A stretch of DNA of 64,000 nucleotides from Chionoecetes opilio (lineage: Eukaryota > Arthropoda > Malacostraca > Decapoda > Majidae): NCBI GenBank assembly GCA_016584305.1, contig JACEEZ010016106.1, forward strand, positions 18,501 to 82,500, in the 5' to 3' direction. How positions within the stretch are numbered: the first letter of the stretch is position 1; each line of letters starts with the position of its first letter. Positions 10,226 through 22,000 of this stretch are shown piece after piece. Both the position numbers and the translations under genes were made by a program. Below the pieces are notes generated by a model that did no database searches, was not told where the DNA came from, and worked only from the letters and a program-made list of their open reading frames with translations.

Positions 10226-13200
10226 CCCCCCCCTTTTAAATTTTCGGGGTCGCCACTGACCACAAACAAATACCATATAAAGCCCACAATACAAGGATTT
10301 TTGGTGCAAATAAAAAGGGTGAAAAGCTTTCAAACATTTTTGTTTTACAATAGTTGCATTGTACAAATCCGTGAAGTTGAGAATAAATGTTATTATAACC
10401 TTATAGTATCCTAAATTTTGGGCATTTACGACATTTATTTTTTTTTTCCTACCCCTATCCCTTTCGCCTTGGGGGTGTCCAAAAACTAAATTTACACTCA
10501 AAAACCCCTACGCGGATCTTTACCTAAATTGAGATCGGCAAGGTGTGAAAAAATTACCCACTAATCTAACCGGACATTGTTTGCGTACCCCTATCTGGGA
10601 AAGAGTAATGGGGGAGATAACTGCAATGGGGGGCTTTTTCCCGATTTTTTTTTAAAAAACCATCATTCTTAACACACCAAATACATAGGAAAAGAAATTT
10701 TTTAACCCCATACTCAATTAAGGTTGAAGTACCAAAATATTTAAAAATACTGCAAAGGGAATTACAAATTTAAGGCTTTTTAACCTGCCTTGAAAGTATA
10801 ACGAGTAGAACCGAGGGAGGGGTTCTCTTTAAAAGAAAATGACATTAAAAGTAGGCAGCATTTCTAAAAATACACTTTTAGACGTTTTGACGGAAAAAAA
10901 CACTCCCATTGAAAAGTTAAATAAAAACCCAATGAAACTATTAAACTAACTTAATCGACCCCAAACTAACCTAATTACCTTCCCTTAAAAATAACCCAAC
11001 TTAGCCTGCCCTTAAAAAAAACTAACTTTGCCTTGCCCCTTAAAACCTAACTTAGCCTGCCTTAAAAAACCAAATTAGCCTTGCCCTTAAAAATAACCAC
11101 CTAAGAAACTTTTATGTTTTTACAACATTTAATTGCTACTTTCACACCGTTCTCTCACTTTAACACTTTAACACTTTTTTGTTTTCCCCTTTTCAATATT
11201 TTGATGATTATAACAGGTTGGTGGGGTTGCAAAGGTTGCAAACCCCTTTTCAAGCAAACGCTTTTTTTGGGCAAGGGGGTTTTGGGAGAAGGGAAAAACA
11301 CATCTAAAAAAGTAAAGGTGAAAAAGACTTGAATCCCGACACGTTGTTCTAAAAATTGCCCAGTGGGAGTACTGCTGACCAAAAGGGTCATCGACACCCA
11401 TTCATCAAATCACCGTAAAACTTTCGTTTATTTTATCCTCTTTTTCCAAAATTCTTCTCAAACGGGGGGCTGCGCCCTTCAGACCCCCCCCCCGCTATTT
11501 AACTAACCTACCCGGGGGATTTATTATTACCTATTATAACCTCGCTGGGATCGCTGGGAGGGGGGGGGGGGTTTCCCCCCCTCCAGACCCCCCATGTGTT
11601 TTCTCATTTCCGTCGGGGTTTTAGGGTTAGAAAAGTGCAAATTGTCAGTTTTTAAATTAGGGGGTTATAAATCTGCCTTGAATGCTTTTAAACTGCATTA
11701 CAGTAGAACCCCAAAAACCCCAAATAAACATCTTTCCAGTAAAGCCTTATTACTTAAATCCCCAAGCGGTAAAAAATTCTAGAGCCTTTTTCCCCCCCTT
11801 ATTAGCGGGGGTTTTTTTCCTCCGACCTTCACAGACCTTGGATCCCCTAACACGTAATTTAATGGAGGGGAGCTGCCCCTTCCCTCCCTCCCCCCCCAAA
11901 CGACCCCCTTGAACCCCTCAAAAATTACAAAGGTAAAATTTAATTTACCCTCCTATAACCTAACCTAACCTCAATAAAACCCAGCCTAAAACCCCACTTA
12001 AACCAAACCTAACCTCTAAAAACCCCTAGAGGCCCAAAAAAAAAAAATTCTAAACCCTTTCCTCAATATAACCTAACCAGCCTGGGAGAATTCTAGTTCC
12101 CGCAATTAAAATCCCCCCGGGGGGTTTTTTGGGAGGTTTTGGAAAATTTTAGTGAGTTTTTGGGTTTTAAAATTTTTTTGGGGGGTCCAAGGTTTTAGGG
12201 GGGGCAAAAGGGGGGTTTAAGGTGGCATCTTTCCCTACTTTATTTTACTTTTAGAGGGATCTGAAAAGATCTGTTAAGGTCTGGGGAAAAAAAAAAAAAA
12301 AATAAAGGCGGGAAGGGGCCCAGTATTTATCGAGGTAAAGGGAAAATTCTGAGGCTTTTATAAGTCTTGTTTATATTTGGCATTTATCCTCTCTAAATTT
12401 TCACCACCCCTTTCCTACGTACTTTATAGTCTTTGTGGAGTGATGAAGTCGATCCTCAGCCTGAGAGGCCTGTAAAGCAGTAAATGTAAAGGCTGCGGGC
12501 CCCCCGGCCACTTCACTGGTTTTATTTTGAATATTGGCTTCGAGACAACGCCCGTCACACGGGCGCGGGGGCCAACAGCTGGCTAATTTTACCACCTAAT
12601 AATCAAAAATTTTCCTTAACCGAGCTTTGAACCCTATTTTAAACCCCTTTGGCCGGCCATTCATTCACATCCACTTAATATATTATCCTTGGGGCCCATC
12701 AAGGAAGACTGTGTTGGGCCGTCGAATTTATAAATTGGCCCGTATACAGTTTCCCCCTCAGGGCCGACTCGGGTTCATCCATTTTTCCGAAACCAGTTTT
12801 CCCTGCCGCCGGGGCCGATACGTCCCGGCACAACCGACACAGGCCCGCATACCCATGTTTGCGGGTCAGGGGACTGATGGTCGCGAAAATCATCGAGACG
12901 GGCCCCCTCCCATTTGTCGTTCCATTGGGTGGGGATCGAGTGGCGGGCTGAACTGAAACTGGGGGCGGGAGGCGTCCCTCTTGTCAATATCCTTTTTGTC
13001 TCCCCCTTTTAACCCGGCTGAAGACTTTACAATACCCCCTGGAATTTTCTTATGGTCGGGCCCTCTGGGTTTATGTCTTTCAGCAACGAGAAGCCCTGGT
13101 CGCCTTCCCCCCTGCTGAATGCGCATGCGCCAGTTTTTCCCCACACTGGTCCCAAAGGGGGTCCTCCTATATGGGTCGGACCGGACTGGACTGGGCTGAA

Positions 13201-13350
13201 CCTTTAACTGCCTCGCAAAAAAAGTGACCGCCCCGGGGTACCCTCCAACCGGGCCGAGAGGTCGCGAAAATACCCTAACCTAAACCCAACCCCCAAATTT
13301 TTTAAAAACCCAACCTAACCTTAGCGGCTGCCAAAAGGGCGAACCCTGGA
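10226..13350. other. No recognisable gene; poor or degenerate sequence
   Basis: Contains a degenerate CTTAGCCTGCCCTTAAAA repeat (about 10980-11095), AACCTAACC-type runs (about 11955-12015 and 13275-13320) and many G, C and A homopolymers. Open frames are short and uninformative. A CTTCACAGACCTTGGATCCC segment near 11829 belongs to the repeat family at 14865. Confidence 0.4.
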
Positions 13351-14590
13351 GATTTTAGGGAGGAGCAAAAAAAAGAGGAAAGAGAAAAAAAAAGGGGGGA
13401 GAAAGAAGGAAAGAAATGGGAAAAAGAAAAGGAAAGGGGAAGGGAAAAAAAATAAAAGAGAGGAAAAGGATAAAAGTAAATGATAAATTGTTGCTGTCTT
13501 CCCTGATGGGCCCTGATGTACCCGATTTCCCTACGTCTTCGAATTTTCGGTTTGGGGAATTTTTTTTTGGGTTTTTAGAGCGAGGTTGTCTGCCTCCAGT
13601 GAAAGTAATACATTTTCCTTCGGTCCTTGTAGAAGCGCTGGGAGCGCACAATCGTATTTTGTGATGTCGTATACTTTCGCAGCAGGGGCGGAGCTTAAAA
13701 AAGTTAATTTTACTTCCAAGGGGACCACAAAATCGCCCTCTCGGTTAAAAATAAATAAATTTGGAAGTAAGCTAAAAGATTTAATGTTGTAAATGCAAGT
13801 AGAAAATTGTGGGATTCTGGGGAGGATAAAATATGGCATCATTTCAACCTATTTTTGCCCTCTGAAACTTTCCCCCTGAAGATGGAAGCGAGAGCAAAAA
13901 ATATGAAAGGGGAAAAAGTTGCTGCCCCGCGGTATTTTATGGGGAGGTAATAACATAGGCATCAACCTCATTTTTAGCTCTTTAATAACTTCCCTGTGAT
14001 AGATAATAGGGGAAATAGATAAGGAATATAAAATCACGCGGCGTCTGAGCCTGACTAGAGCATGAGGTGAGGGAGGCGGGCGTCGTCTGAAGCGAGTGAC
14101 AGTGACAGCGTAAAGGCAGCCGATATACTGACTACCCCAACATGTTTAACCTTCACACAGCCAACTACCTATTCCTCTCGGCCTTGTAAACAGCAGTGGC
14201 ACTCAATCAATACCGTGCCGCTCGTCTGGAGGCACCACGACAGTTTTAAAGGCCCAAGGTACATGTTATTGCTTTATTTTCCTCCCAAGGGTTGTTTGTT
14301 TACATATTATTGACAGGTGAGAATTGCGTAGGTGGTGGTAACAGCTGGACCATTAGTTACTCTCTGGCTCCGTGGGTACCTTTGGAGACGTGACATGTGT
14401 TAGGGATGGTATAAGGGCATCAAGGGTATCTATGTGGTGTTTGGGAAATGATAACACTTAGCCTGTTGCTGATAGGCGATAGTGTTGTAATGGGTTCCAT
14501 TCCGCCCTGCGTTGTCAAGAGACCTTGGTTAGTAGTCTCATATTACAAGGAGCAGATATGGGTAGAATTATAGTCCTTTCCCGTTCTTAT
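13351..14590. other. No recognisable gene
   Basis: A/G-rich to about 13480, then more complex sequence. A 103-codon minus-strand frame (13531-13842) resembles no family I know. From about 14040 onward base composition and homopolymers look cleaner. Confidence 0.4.
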
Positions 14591-14851
14591 TACCATAGAT
14601 AACACTATAGTCGCCAGTCACTTGCCACTGCTCTAATGTCGCCAGGCACAATATATTACGAATTTTAGCATCCCTACAGCCTTATATGTGCCACTGATGA
14701 GGCATGCACAGTAGTTTATATTATGTAAATCACACTACATGTCTTCAGTGGCACATACAAGGCTGTAGGGATGCTAAAATTCGTAATATATTGTGCCTGG
14801 CGACATTAGTGCAGTGGCAAGTGACTAGCGACTATAGTGTTATCTACGGTA
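14591..14851. mobile_element. Palindromic MITE, TACCRTAGATAACACTATAG family, copy 1
   Basis: Near-perfect hairpin: left arm ATAACACTATAGTCGCCAG, TTTTAGCATCCCTACAG and right arm mirror with CTGTAGGGATGCTAAAA and CGACTATAGTGTTAT. Loop contains AGGCATGCACAGTAGTTTAT. No coding capacity. Confidence 0.75.
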
Positions 14852-14864
14852 GTGGTTTTATTTT

Positions 14865-15210
14865 CTCCAGACCTTCACAGATCCCTTCAGATACCTCTTT
14901 AACGTAATAATAAAGTGGGGGAGAGATTAAAAGATATCAAAAAAATTACTAACCTAATCTCAATATAACCTAACCTAACCTGGTAAAATTCTAATTCTTT
15001 CCCGGGTAAAATTCTAGACTCCTTTCCCGCCCTTAATAGTAGTTTTATTTTCTCCAGACCTTCACAGATCCCTTCAGATACCTTTAAAACGTAATAATAA
15101 AGTGGGGGAGAGATTAAAGAATATAAAAAAAACTACTACCGGTAACCTAACTTAACCTGGTAAAATTCTAGTTCTTTCCCACCCTTACGTCTCGCTAGGA
15201 AGTTATTGGT
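14865..15210. repeat. Tandem pair of a 170-180-base repeat
   Basis: TTTTATTTTCTCCAGACCTT, ACAGATCCCTTCAGATACCT, AATAAAGTGGGGGAGAGATT and TGGTAAAATTCTAG occur twice in order. A third copy lies at 17205-17310 and a corrupted one at about 11775-11890. Confidence 0.75.
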
Positions 15211-15419
15211 AAGGTTAGGTTAGTAATATAATTTTTTGGGGTCGAGGGCGGGGGTAATGTATGGGGCAGGGGGGGTTGAAGGGGGCATCTCTCCCCCCAA
15301 CTAACGGCGGTTGTACTGTGGAGATACGTAGTACATAGGAAGTGGTGTGTGTGTGTGTAACTCCATGTGATAAAGCACCAAATTTTGGCTAGGAAAAATT
15401 AGTAGTGTCAGAAAATGAC

Positions 15420-15610
15420 CGCGCAGTCCTCATCCATTTTTACGGGCCTCAGCTCCGTCCGCCGCGACTGCAGGTACGGCGGGGGCACATAGTGGTCCAT
15501 AACAAGCTACTCTCGGACACGCGGGACTCGAACCTGGGATCAGCTTATCAAGATATACCCTGGGTACGTCTGTGTAGTATTCAGCGGGAGAAATGTACCG
15601 AAAACACGTC
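15420..15610 (-). repeat. Possible tRNA-derived SINE fragment
   Basis: On the minus strand there is a perfect RNA polymerase III B-box-like GGTTCGAGTCCC (around 15527-15538), with upstream CCCAGGGTATATCTTGATAA. A related fragment of that flank occurs near 17045-17095. Weak evidence. Confidence 0.35.
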
Positions 15611-16739
15611 AAAATATTCCATATACCTGCCTCAAAACAATATCAGTCATGTATTTCAGGGAAAATATTACGGTGAAAGGCTAATATTGCGGTAATGTAT
15701 TATTGTCCCACCTATATTTATCAATAACATAACTCTTACTATCACTAATATGCCATAAATAGGGTATTTAAGGGTGAAACCCCCTTATTCACCTTAAATA
15801 CGTCTATATATCTTGGATGATTAGTAAACAGCCTGGCCCAGCTGCTTCCTGAACGCTGATTGGCTTAGCATGGAGCAAAGCCGAGCATGGTCGCTGATTG
15901 GTTCTTAGGAATCTGGCCTCTGCTAAAGGTTACGAGTTGCCAATTACGTATTTAAAAACGAATATGCACTTTTTTATTCGTGGACCGATTTTGGATTGGA
16001 TAGTCTTGTTGAAAAGCCCAGCTTCTTTTATGACTTTTCACAAAAAGTCTCCGAGTTTTAAGGCCTTCTTAGAAAAAATATGATGTAATGGTTTAGTTAT
16101 CCCGTTCACTTTACAGATATTTTGTTGATAATTCTTGTTTTCTATCAAATGTAGGTTATTTTTTGTGTGTTTTAATATATTACGATATTACCGCACCGTT
16201 TTATGTATTAACTATGCGTTTGATGGTAATATTTTGTCTTATATTGGTATTAGAAGGATTGTGTTTTTATTTATGTTTTAAGCCAAACTTATTCACCTTT
16301 ATAATTGAGCTGGAAGGTTGTGTGTGTGTACTTCGCTACTCCTACAGTCGCTGTGTGTTTGTGTGTGTCTATGTGACGTGTTTTTCACGTGTTTGATGAA
16401 GAAATACGGCTGACTGAGTGACATAGAGAGTAAAATTATCGAAAAAACAAAGCATGTTTTGTTTGTTGGTTTCAACGTGAAGCTACGATCTGTTACTGTT
16501 TATAAGATACACACATCATTTACTATTTGCTCTTACTTTTTCACGAATTATAAGGCCGTATTTAAAAAGTAGATTTTTTTGGTGAAAATTTTGGTCCTTA
16601 TTTAGCCAACTTTTGAAACTCGATATTTCATTAATTATTCGTTATTTCATTGCGTGTTTAGGCTTATTGTGTCCTATTTATCATTATCTTACTTTATCCG
16701 TGTTGATTTATGCATTATTTGATGTAAGTTAGATTAATG
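15611..16739. other. AT-rich sequence, no recognisable gene
   Basis: Unique-looking AT-rich DNA with a short GT-rich patch (16319-16375). Possibly 5' intergenic sequence of the SNX19-like gene. Confidence 0.4.
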
Positions 16740-16860
16740 ATGGGAAAAGGGGCCGTCAGCCGCTGGGCAGCCGCTTGGCCTGTGACGTCACAGCAGCCGT
16801 GACGTCATCACGGTTTGTTGACATGAGAGGCTAGGTCAGGGTTCACGGCGATGGGGACCG
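16740..16860. promoter_or_regulatory. GC-richer segment with two perfect CRE palindromes
   Basis: TGACGTCA occurs at 16783-16790 and 16800-16807, 17 bases apart, in a GC-richer patch within AT-rich sequence about 2.1 kb upstream of the first SNX19-like exon. TGACGTCA is the ATF/CREB consensus. A promoter role for the SNX19-like gene is inference. Confidence 0.4.
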
Positions 16861-17204
16861 TTATATAGCCTTACAATACGGGTTTATGTCCTCCCTAACA
16901 GCTGCTGGGTCTAAATCGCCCTGTTTTTCGTAAGTGGGCGGGGCGTGGGCTAAAAAACAAGGGGGGGAAGTTGGGCTAAGAGAGTAAGGAAGTGTTATAA
17001 ATATTGGATCATATATTTTGAAGGTTTTTTTCCTCCTCTGCAAAGTGTCTGCCGCTGAATACTACAGAGACGTGCCCAGGGTAAACCTTGAGCTGCCTCC
17101 ACACAAACTAAGGGTTGCTATCAATGGTTCTAATGGGGAATGGGGGCAGGTCACAAGGGGGGGGGGTGCCACAGGGGCCTAGTTTGGGTCCATTACTCTT
17201 TTTG

Positions 17205-17310
17205 GTAAAATTCTAGAGTCCTTTCCCGCCCTTATTAGTGGTTTTATTTTCTCCAGACCTTCACAGATCCCTCCAGTTACCTCTAAAACGTTATAGAATG
17301 GGGGAGAGGA
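17205..17310 (+). repeat. Third copy of the CTCCAGACCTTCACAG repeat
   Basis: Matches 14865-15210 units: TCTAGAGTCCTTTCCCGCCC, TTTTATTTTCTCCAGACCTT, ACAGATCCCTCCAGTTACCT. Confidence 0.65.
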
Positions 17311-17539
17311 GTGGGTCGGGAGTCTGGCCTTTTTTATCGGCACTCCCTGACGTATCTCTTCTTGCTGTCTGGGTCTTTAGTTAGTTGTCTTCTCTTATTC
17401 TGTCTTTTAATTTCTTTCTCTTCTTTCTCTTTCTTTCCTCTTATATTCTCCGGTCATCCAAAAACTGTTGATTGTTCTTTTTGCTTCTTCCACATTCCCA
17501 TCTTCAAACAAATACTCCCCCACAATATCCTTAGTTATA

Positions 17540-17708
17540 TCCAGATAGTTAGTGCGGAGTCATTAGAGAGCTTTAAAGGGAGGCTAGATCAATTCATGGA
17601 TGGGGATGAAAGGTGGATGTAGGTAGTGTTAAGTAACAGAAACTACCTCGTGTAGGTCTCACGGCCTCTTGTAGCTTCCTTGTTTTCTTATGTTCTTAGG
17701 TTCTTAGG
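17540..17708 (+). mobile_element. CR1-like LINE 3' end
   Basis: Encodes VSAESLESFKGRLDQFMDGDERWM-stop, the C-terminal tail of a CR1-type reverse transcriptase, then the family 3' UTR (TAGGTCTCACGGCCTCTTGT) ending in TTCTTATG repeats. Confidence 0.75.
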
Positions 17709-17879
17709 TTCCTCTTCCTCTTCTTCATGTACTAACCTATTTATTGCGTCATAGATGGTGCCTGTGACCAGAAGGATGTCGAGGACTGAAAGGAATATGG
17801 TTCCTTGACAGACATTTATGGCCATCACAAGCATGTCTCGGTAGGTAACCAATGAATATAAGACAATTTTTGTGTCATA

Positions 17880-18125
17880 AATTCTCAATAACATTTTCTA
17901 GAGGAATGAAATACACACAACTTGTCTAAAACACGTCTAAGTTAAGCCTGATTTTTTATACTTATCTGCTATAATGTACAATTGACTAGACTATCAATGA
18001 ATATACGTAATGCAATTTGTGTTATAAATTCTCAATAACATTTTCTAGAGGAATGAAATACACACAACTTATCTTATGGTCCTAAGTTAAGCCTCTTATT
18101 TCTTATATCAAACTGCTATAAAGTA
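17880..18125. repeat. Direct repeat of about 135 bases
   Basis: AATTCTCAATAACATTTTCT, AGAGGAATGAAATACACACA and CTGCTATAAWGTACAATTGA occur twice (about 17879-17990 and 18030-18131); part recurs at 18420-18500 after the MITE copy at 18180. Confidence 0.7.
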
Positions 18126-18179
18126 CAATTGATTTTTAAGGCAAAGCTTCATAAGAAGGTAGAAAAGTTGATGTACGGG

Positions 18180-18403
18180 ACCGTCAATAACACTATAGTC
18201 GCCACTGCACTAATGTCGCCAGGCTCCATATATTACAAATTTTAGCATCACTACAGACTTGTATGTGCCACTAAAGAGGCATACACAGTAGTTTATATTA
18301 TGTATGTGTCTTCAGTGGCACATACTAGTCTGTAGTGATGCTAAAATTTGTAAAGTTCGCCTGGCGACATTAGTGCAGTGGCGACTATAGTGTTATTGAC
18401 GGT
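18180..18403. mobile_element. Palindromic MITE, same family, copy 2
   Basis: Arms ACCGTCAATAACACTATAG and its mirror TATAGTGTTATTGACGGT. Loop AGGCATACACAGTAGTTTAT in the same orientation as copy 1. Confidence 0.75.
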
Positions 18404-18598
18404 AGAGTGTTCCACAGATGATACACAACTTGTCTAACACTTCTAAGTTAAGCCTGACTTTTTATACCAAACTGCTATAAAGTACAATTGATTTTTAAGA
18501 CAAGGTTCAGCTTCATGTGTAGGTTTTTGTCACCTCTTTTTATTGTACCCTTGACCAGTCCATTGTGATGTAGGAAAAAAATTAAAGATAGAAAAGCC

Positions 18599-18843
18599 AA
18601 GACCCGTACCAAGAGTCATGATGAAGGTTGAACGACGAAAGACTGAGGCAGGGTACCATAAAAGGGATATTTTTCGGAACGAAGAGCAGCGACGACGGGC
18701 GAAGGTCGGTACCCGTGTCTCCGTGCCGACCTTTGTCGCTGCTCTTCGTTCCGAAAAATATCCCTTCTATGGTACCCTTCCTCAGTCTTTCGTCGTTCGT
18801 CGTTCGTCGCTCGACCTTCATCATGACACTTGGTACGGGCCTT
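18599..18843. mobile_element. Long, nearly perfect foldback element
   Basis: Left arm from AAGACCCGTACCAAGAGTC and right arm to GACACTTGGTACGGGCCTT are complementary over about 120 bases, including GGGATATTTTTCGGAACGAA against TTCGTTCCGAAAAATATCCC. Almost no loop. It ends 20 bases before exon 1 of the SNX19-like gene. Confidence 0.75.
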
Positions 18844-18862
18844 GATGTTGAGTGTTCCGCAG

Positions 18863-19066
18863 ATGGGTGCGCGGGGCTATCTGGGCGGCGGGCTCGTGTG
18901 TGGTGTGGTGCCCCATGTGTGTGTGCCTGAGTGGCGGGGGTGCCTGGTGGGCGTGTGCCTGCGCGGTGGGCCTCATCACCGTCACCCTGGGCTCCGGCTA
19001 CACCACCTGGACCGTCTTCAACAACCTCATCCAACATGGGCCTCGCTCCTACCCAATATTTGCACA
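18863..19066 (+). CDS. SNX19: SNX19-like exon 1 (first recognised; membrane segments)
   Basis: Frame begins TGG at 18864 and gives two hydrophobic stretches (GSCVVWCPMCVC and ACACAVGLITVTLG) as expected for the membrane-anchored N-terminus. The acceptor is CCGCAG just before 18863 and the donor is GTACGT at 19067. The in-frame ATG at 18915 is an alternative start. The 5' limit is the least certain boundary of the gene. Confidence 0.65.
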
Positions 19067-22000
19067 GTACGTTCACTCCCTCCCTATACTCAGTTTTTTT
19101 TAATGTATGTTTTTAATAATGGATGTAGGCAGTGTTAAGTATCAGGAACTGCCACGTGTAGGTCTCGCGGCCTCTTTTAGCTTCCTTATTTTCTTATGTT
19201 CTTATCATAGGTGCTTCAGTGTGCTTGAGCGTGTTGTTGACAGAGGCCAGACTTTCCCACTCAGCCCCGAGGGAGGGAAGGTCTCGAGGGCCGGTCAGAC
19301 CAAGAAGGAGTATGGAGGCAATGGTGGTGGTGGTGGTGGTGGCAGCTCAGAAGCAGTCATGCAGGAGATGACAGCCACCGCCACCTCTCTGCACTCCTAC
19401 CTGGTTCTGCCGTGGTACACCCTCGTCTCACCCGACTCTCATTCCTCATATCAGGTCTGTAACATGTACTTATTTCAAACTGGAAAAGTGTAGATTTAAA
19501 AAAGAGTTACCCAGTTACTCCTGATCCCCACTATTAGGCTACCCCTCCTCTCTTACCCCCATATCAATGCTCCCATTAATCATTCCTTACCAGGTTAGAA
19601 CACGAAGTAACGGATTCAAGCTGGAAATACAGGGAGGTCCCGAAGATACGAGCAGTTAGGTCTTACTGGCATACTCGTAAAGTGAAATCTCGTATAACGA
19701 AACACAAAAGGTGGGCACCCGCTAATTTTTTGTTAGTCCGCTAATCGCTAATCCGCTAACTTTGTTGGCCATTTCGCTAATCGCTAATCCGCTAATTTTC
19801 CAGGTTCGCCGGTCCGCTAACGCTAATCCGCTAACGCTGACGCTAAAAAAAAAATTGGCCTGCTAATCAAGTCCGCAACAGTCCGCTAACCCTTTTTTTT
19901 AGTTAAATCCGCAAAAACATAATTTCCAATGAATGCAATGATGCTACCTTATATACAAAGTTTAAGTTTTATTTCAGAATCAATACACATAAAAAAATCA
20001 GGCATTTACTAGTACTACACATTTTCCTCCTCCTCCTCCTCCATCTGGGACAGCCACTTCTTCCCCTTCAACAGGTGCAGGTTCCCCTTGACGAAGACCA
20101 GCTTCTCGAAGTTGTCTGCCGTTGTCTGAGTATCTGCCACGCTTAGAGCCGGCACTCAGGGCAGCCACCAAATTGGGATACTCCCCACGGTGCTGCCTTT
20201 CGTAGTGGCTCTTCATGTTGTAGTTTGAGGTTGCCGAGTAGTGATCTCCTTGTTGCAGATCATGCACTTCACCTTCCCATTCGTTTTGCCTGGGCCAAAG
20301 TAACTTTTGGTGTGCTGGAAGATCAGCGGCAGGCTGTCCATGGGCACGTTGTCCTGGGCAGGCTGGCTGTCCCCCTGGCTGGAGGTGCCAGGCCTTGGGA
20401 CCACCTCTTCCTCACTCAGGCTCATGGCGGCGGCACTACCAGGCCGGCTTGACGCAGGAGACGGCGTCAAAAATCTGTCCATTTTCAATGACTCTATCTA
20501 CTAACTACTAAGTACTATCTAGTATCTGTCAAAGTAGAAAAAATGAAAGTTAGCATGAAAGTTAGCGGTTAGCGGACTTACAATTTGGGCACTCCGCTAA
20601 TCGCTAATCCGCTAATTTTTCAATTCGCTAATCCGTTCATTTTTCCTTAGTCCGCTAATTAGCGGATTAGCGATTAGCGGACTTTATTAGCGTAATGCCC
20701 ACCTTTGCGAAACATATAACTAATGGTAAAATATAGGTTTAGTTCCAGGACCATCAATTAAAAAAAAAAAAAAAAGACGACATGTTTTTCAAGCTAAAAT
20801 AAACTATAGCAAACACAACAAACACACAGCGTCTATATTACCCACACTGTACTACCTATTCTGTAGAAAAAGCATTCTGAAAGAGAAAATAGCACACAAA
20901 ATAACATAACTGCACATTAATCTATAATAATATGATCGAAAGTGTGTGTGTGTCCGCTATAGGTTCCGCCCCCAGTGGCGCAATTCCATCATATGGCACA
21001 GTTTTGGAACCAGGTCGACCAGGGGAAGATTTTAAGGCCACTTTGGGGAAGATCCGAGCACTTTAATTTTTTTTTATTTTTTTTTTAGTATTAACGAGAA
21101 TTGTGAGAAAAAAAAGTGGGTTGCGAGAATTGAGGAAACCTTGATGTAGGGTGATGGGTAATGGGTGAGTGAATGGGTGGGGTAATGGGTGAGTGAATGG
21201 GTGGGGGGTGATGGGTGATGGGTGAGGGAATAGGTGGGGGGTGATGGGTAATGGGTGAGTGAATGGGTGTGTGGTGATGGGTAATGGGTGAGTGAATGGG
21301 TGGGGGGTGATGGGTGAGTGAATGGGTTGGGGGTGATGTGAATGGGTTGGCGTTAATACATACATTTCTACATACATGATTTCAGGAAAGTTAGAAGGGG
21401 CTATCTGGAGAGTCTGTATTTGGTGGGCCGAAGGCCCACCAATAGCCCTCCGCAGGAGCTAGCTAAAAAGTCCGCCCGGAGGGCGGCTTTTCGGCTAGTT
21501 AAACATAAAACATGCATAACACTCACAAGCGGTAATGTTGTGTGGGGAAACAGGAAGCTGGCACGTAGCCAGCTGAGAGTCCCTGTTTTCTCTCCGAGGC
21601 TCGAGAGAAAACAGGGGTGACTGCGTTTGCAGGATGACTGGGTTAGAGTTCTTCTTCCTCCCCTTGATCACTTGCAAAGCCCCCTTCACACATTAAATAA
21701 TCGAACCACGAAAGTGCCAACAATGCAGTGCGCAGCGCCGTCATGGTCCTGATTATGGGTCCATCGTGACCGCTCGTGACGCTCGTGACGCGCTCGGCCG
21801 AGGCCACAAAAAGTTTGTGTGTGCATTAAAAAATCGGAAAGCTCCCCGATTTTCGTACCCAACACAGCGGTATCGTAAGTCTATCGTGACGCTATTGTTA
21901 TCTATGTAGCAGCTTCGTGACACTATCATGATCGTCGTATGTTTATCGTGACGATAAGAAATCGTTACGCGCTCCTTCATCCCTGCCTTCCCCGCCTTTT

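Noticed and set aside
13531..13842. 103-codon minus-strand frame as a gene
   Set aside because: No recognised domain, no supporting splice context, and located in the low-quality stretch.
18582..19076. 164-codon minus-strand frame over the foldback and exon 1
   Set aside because: It is created by the palindrome and by the antisense of exon 1; it has no family resemblance.
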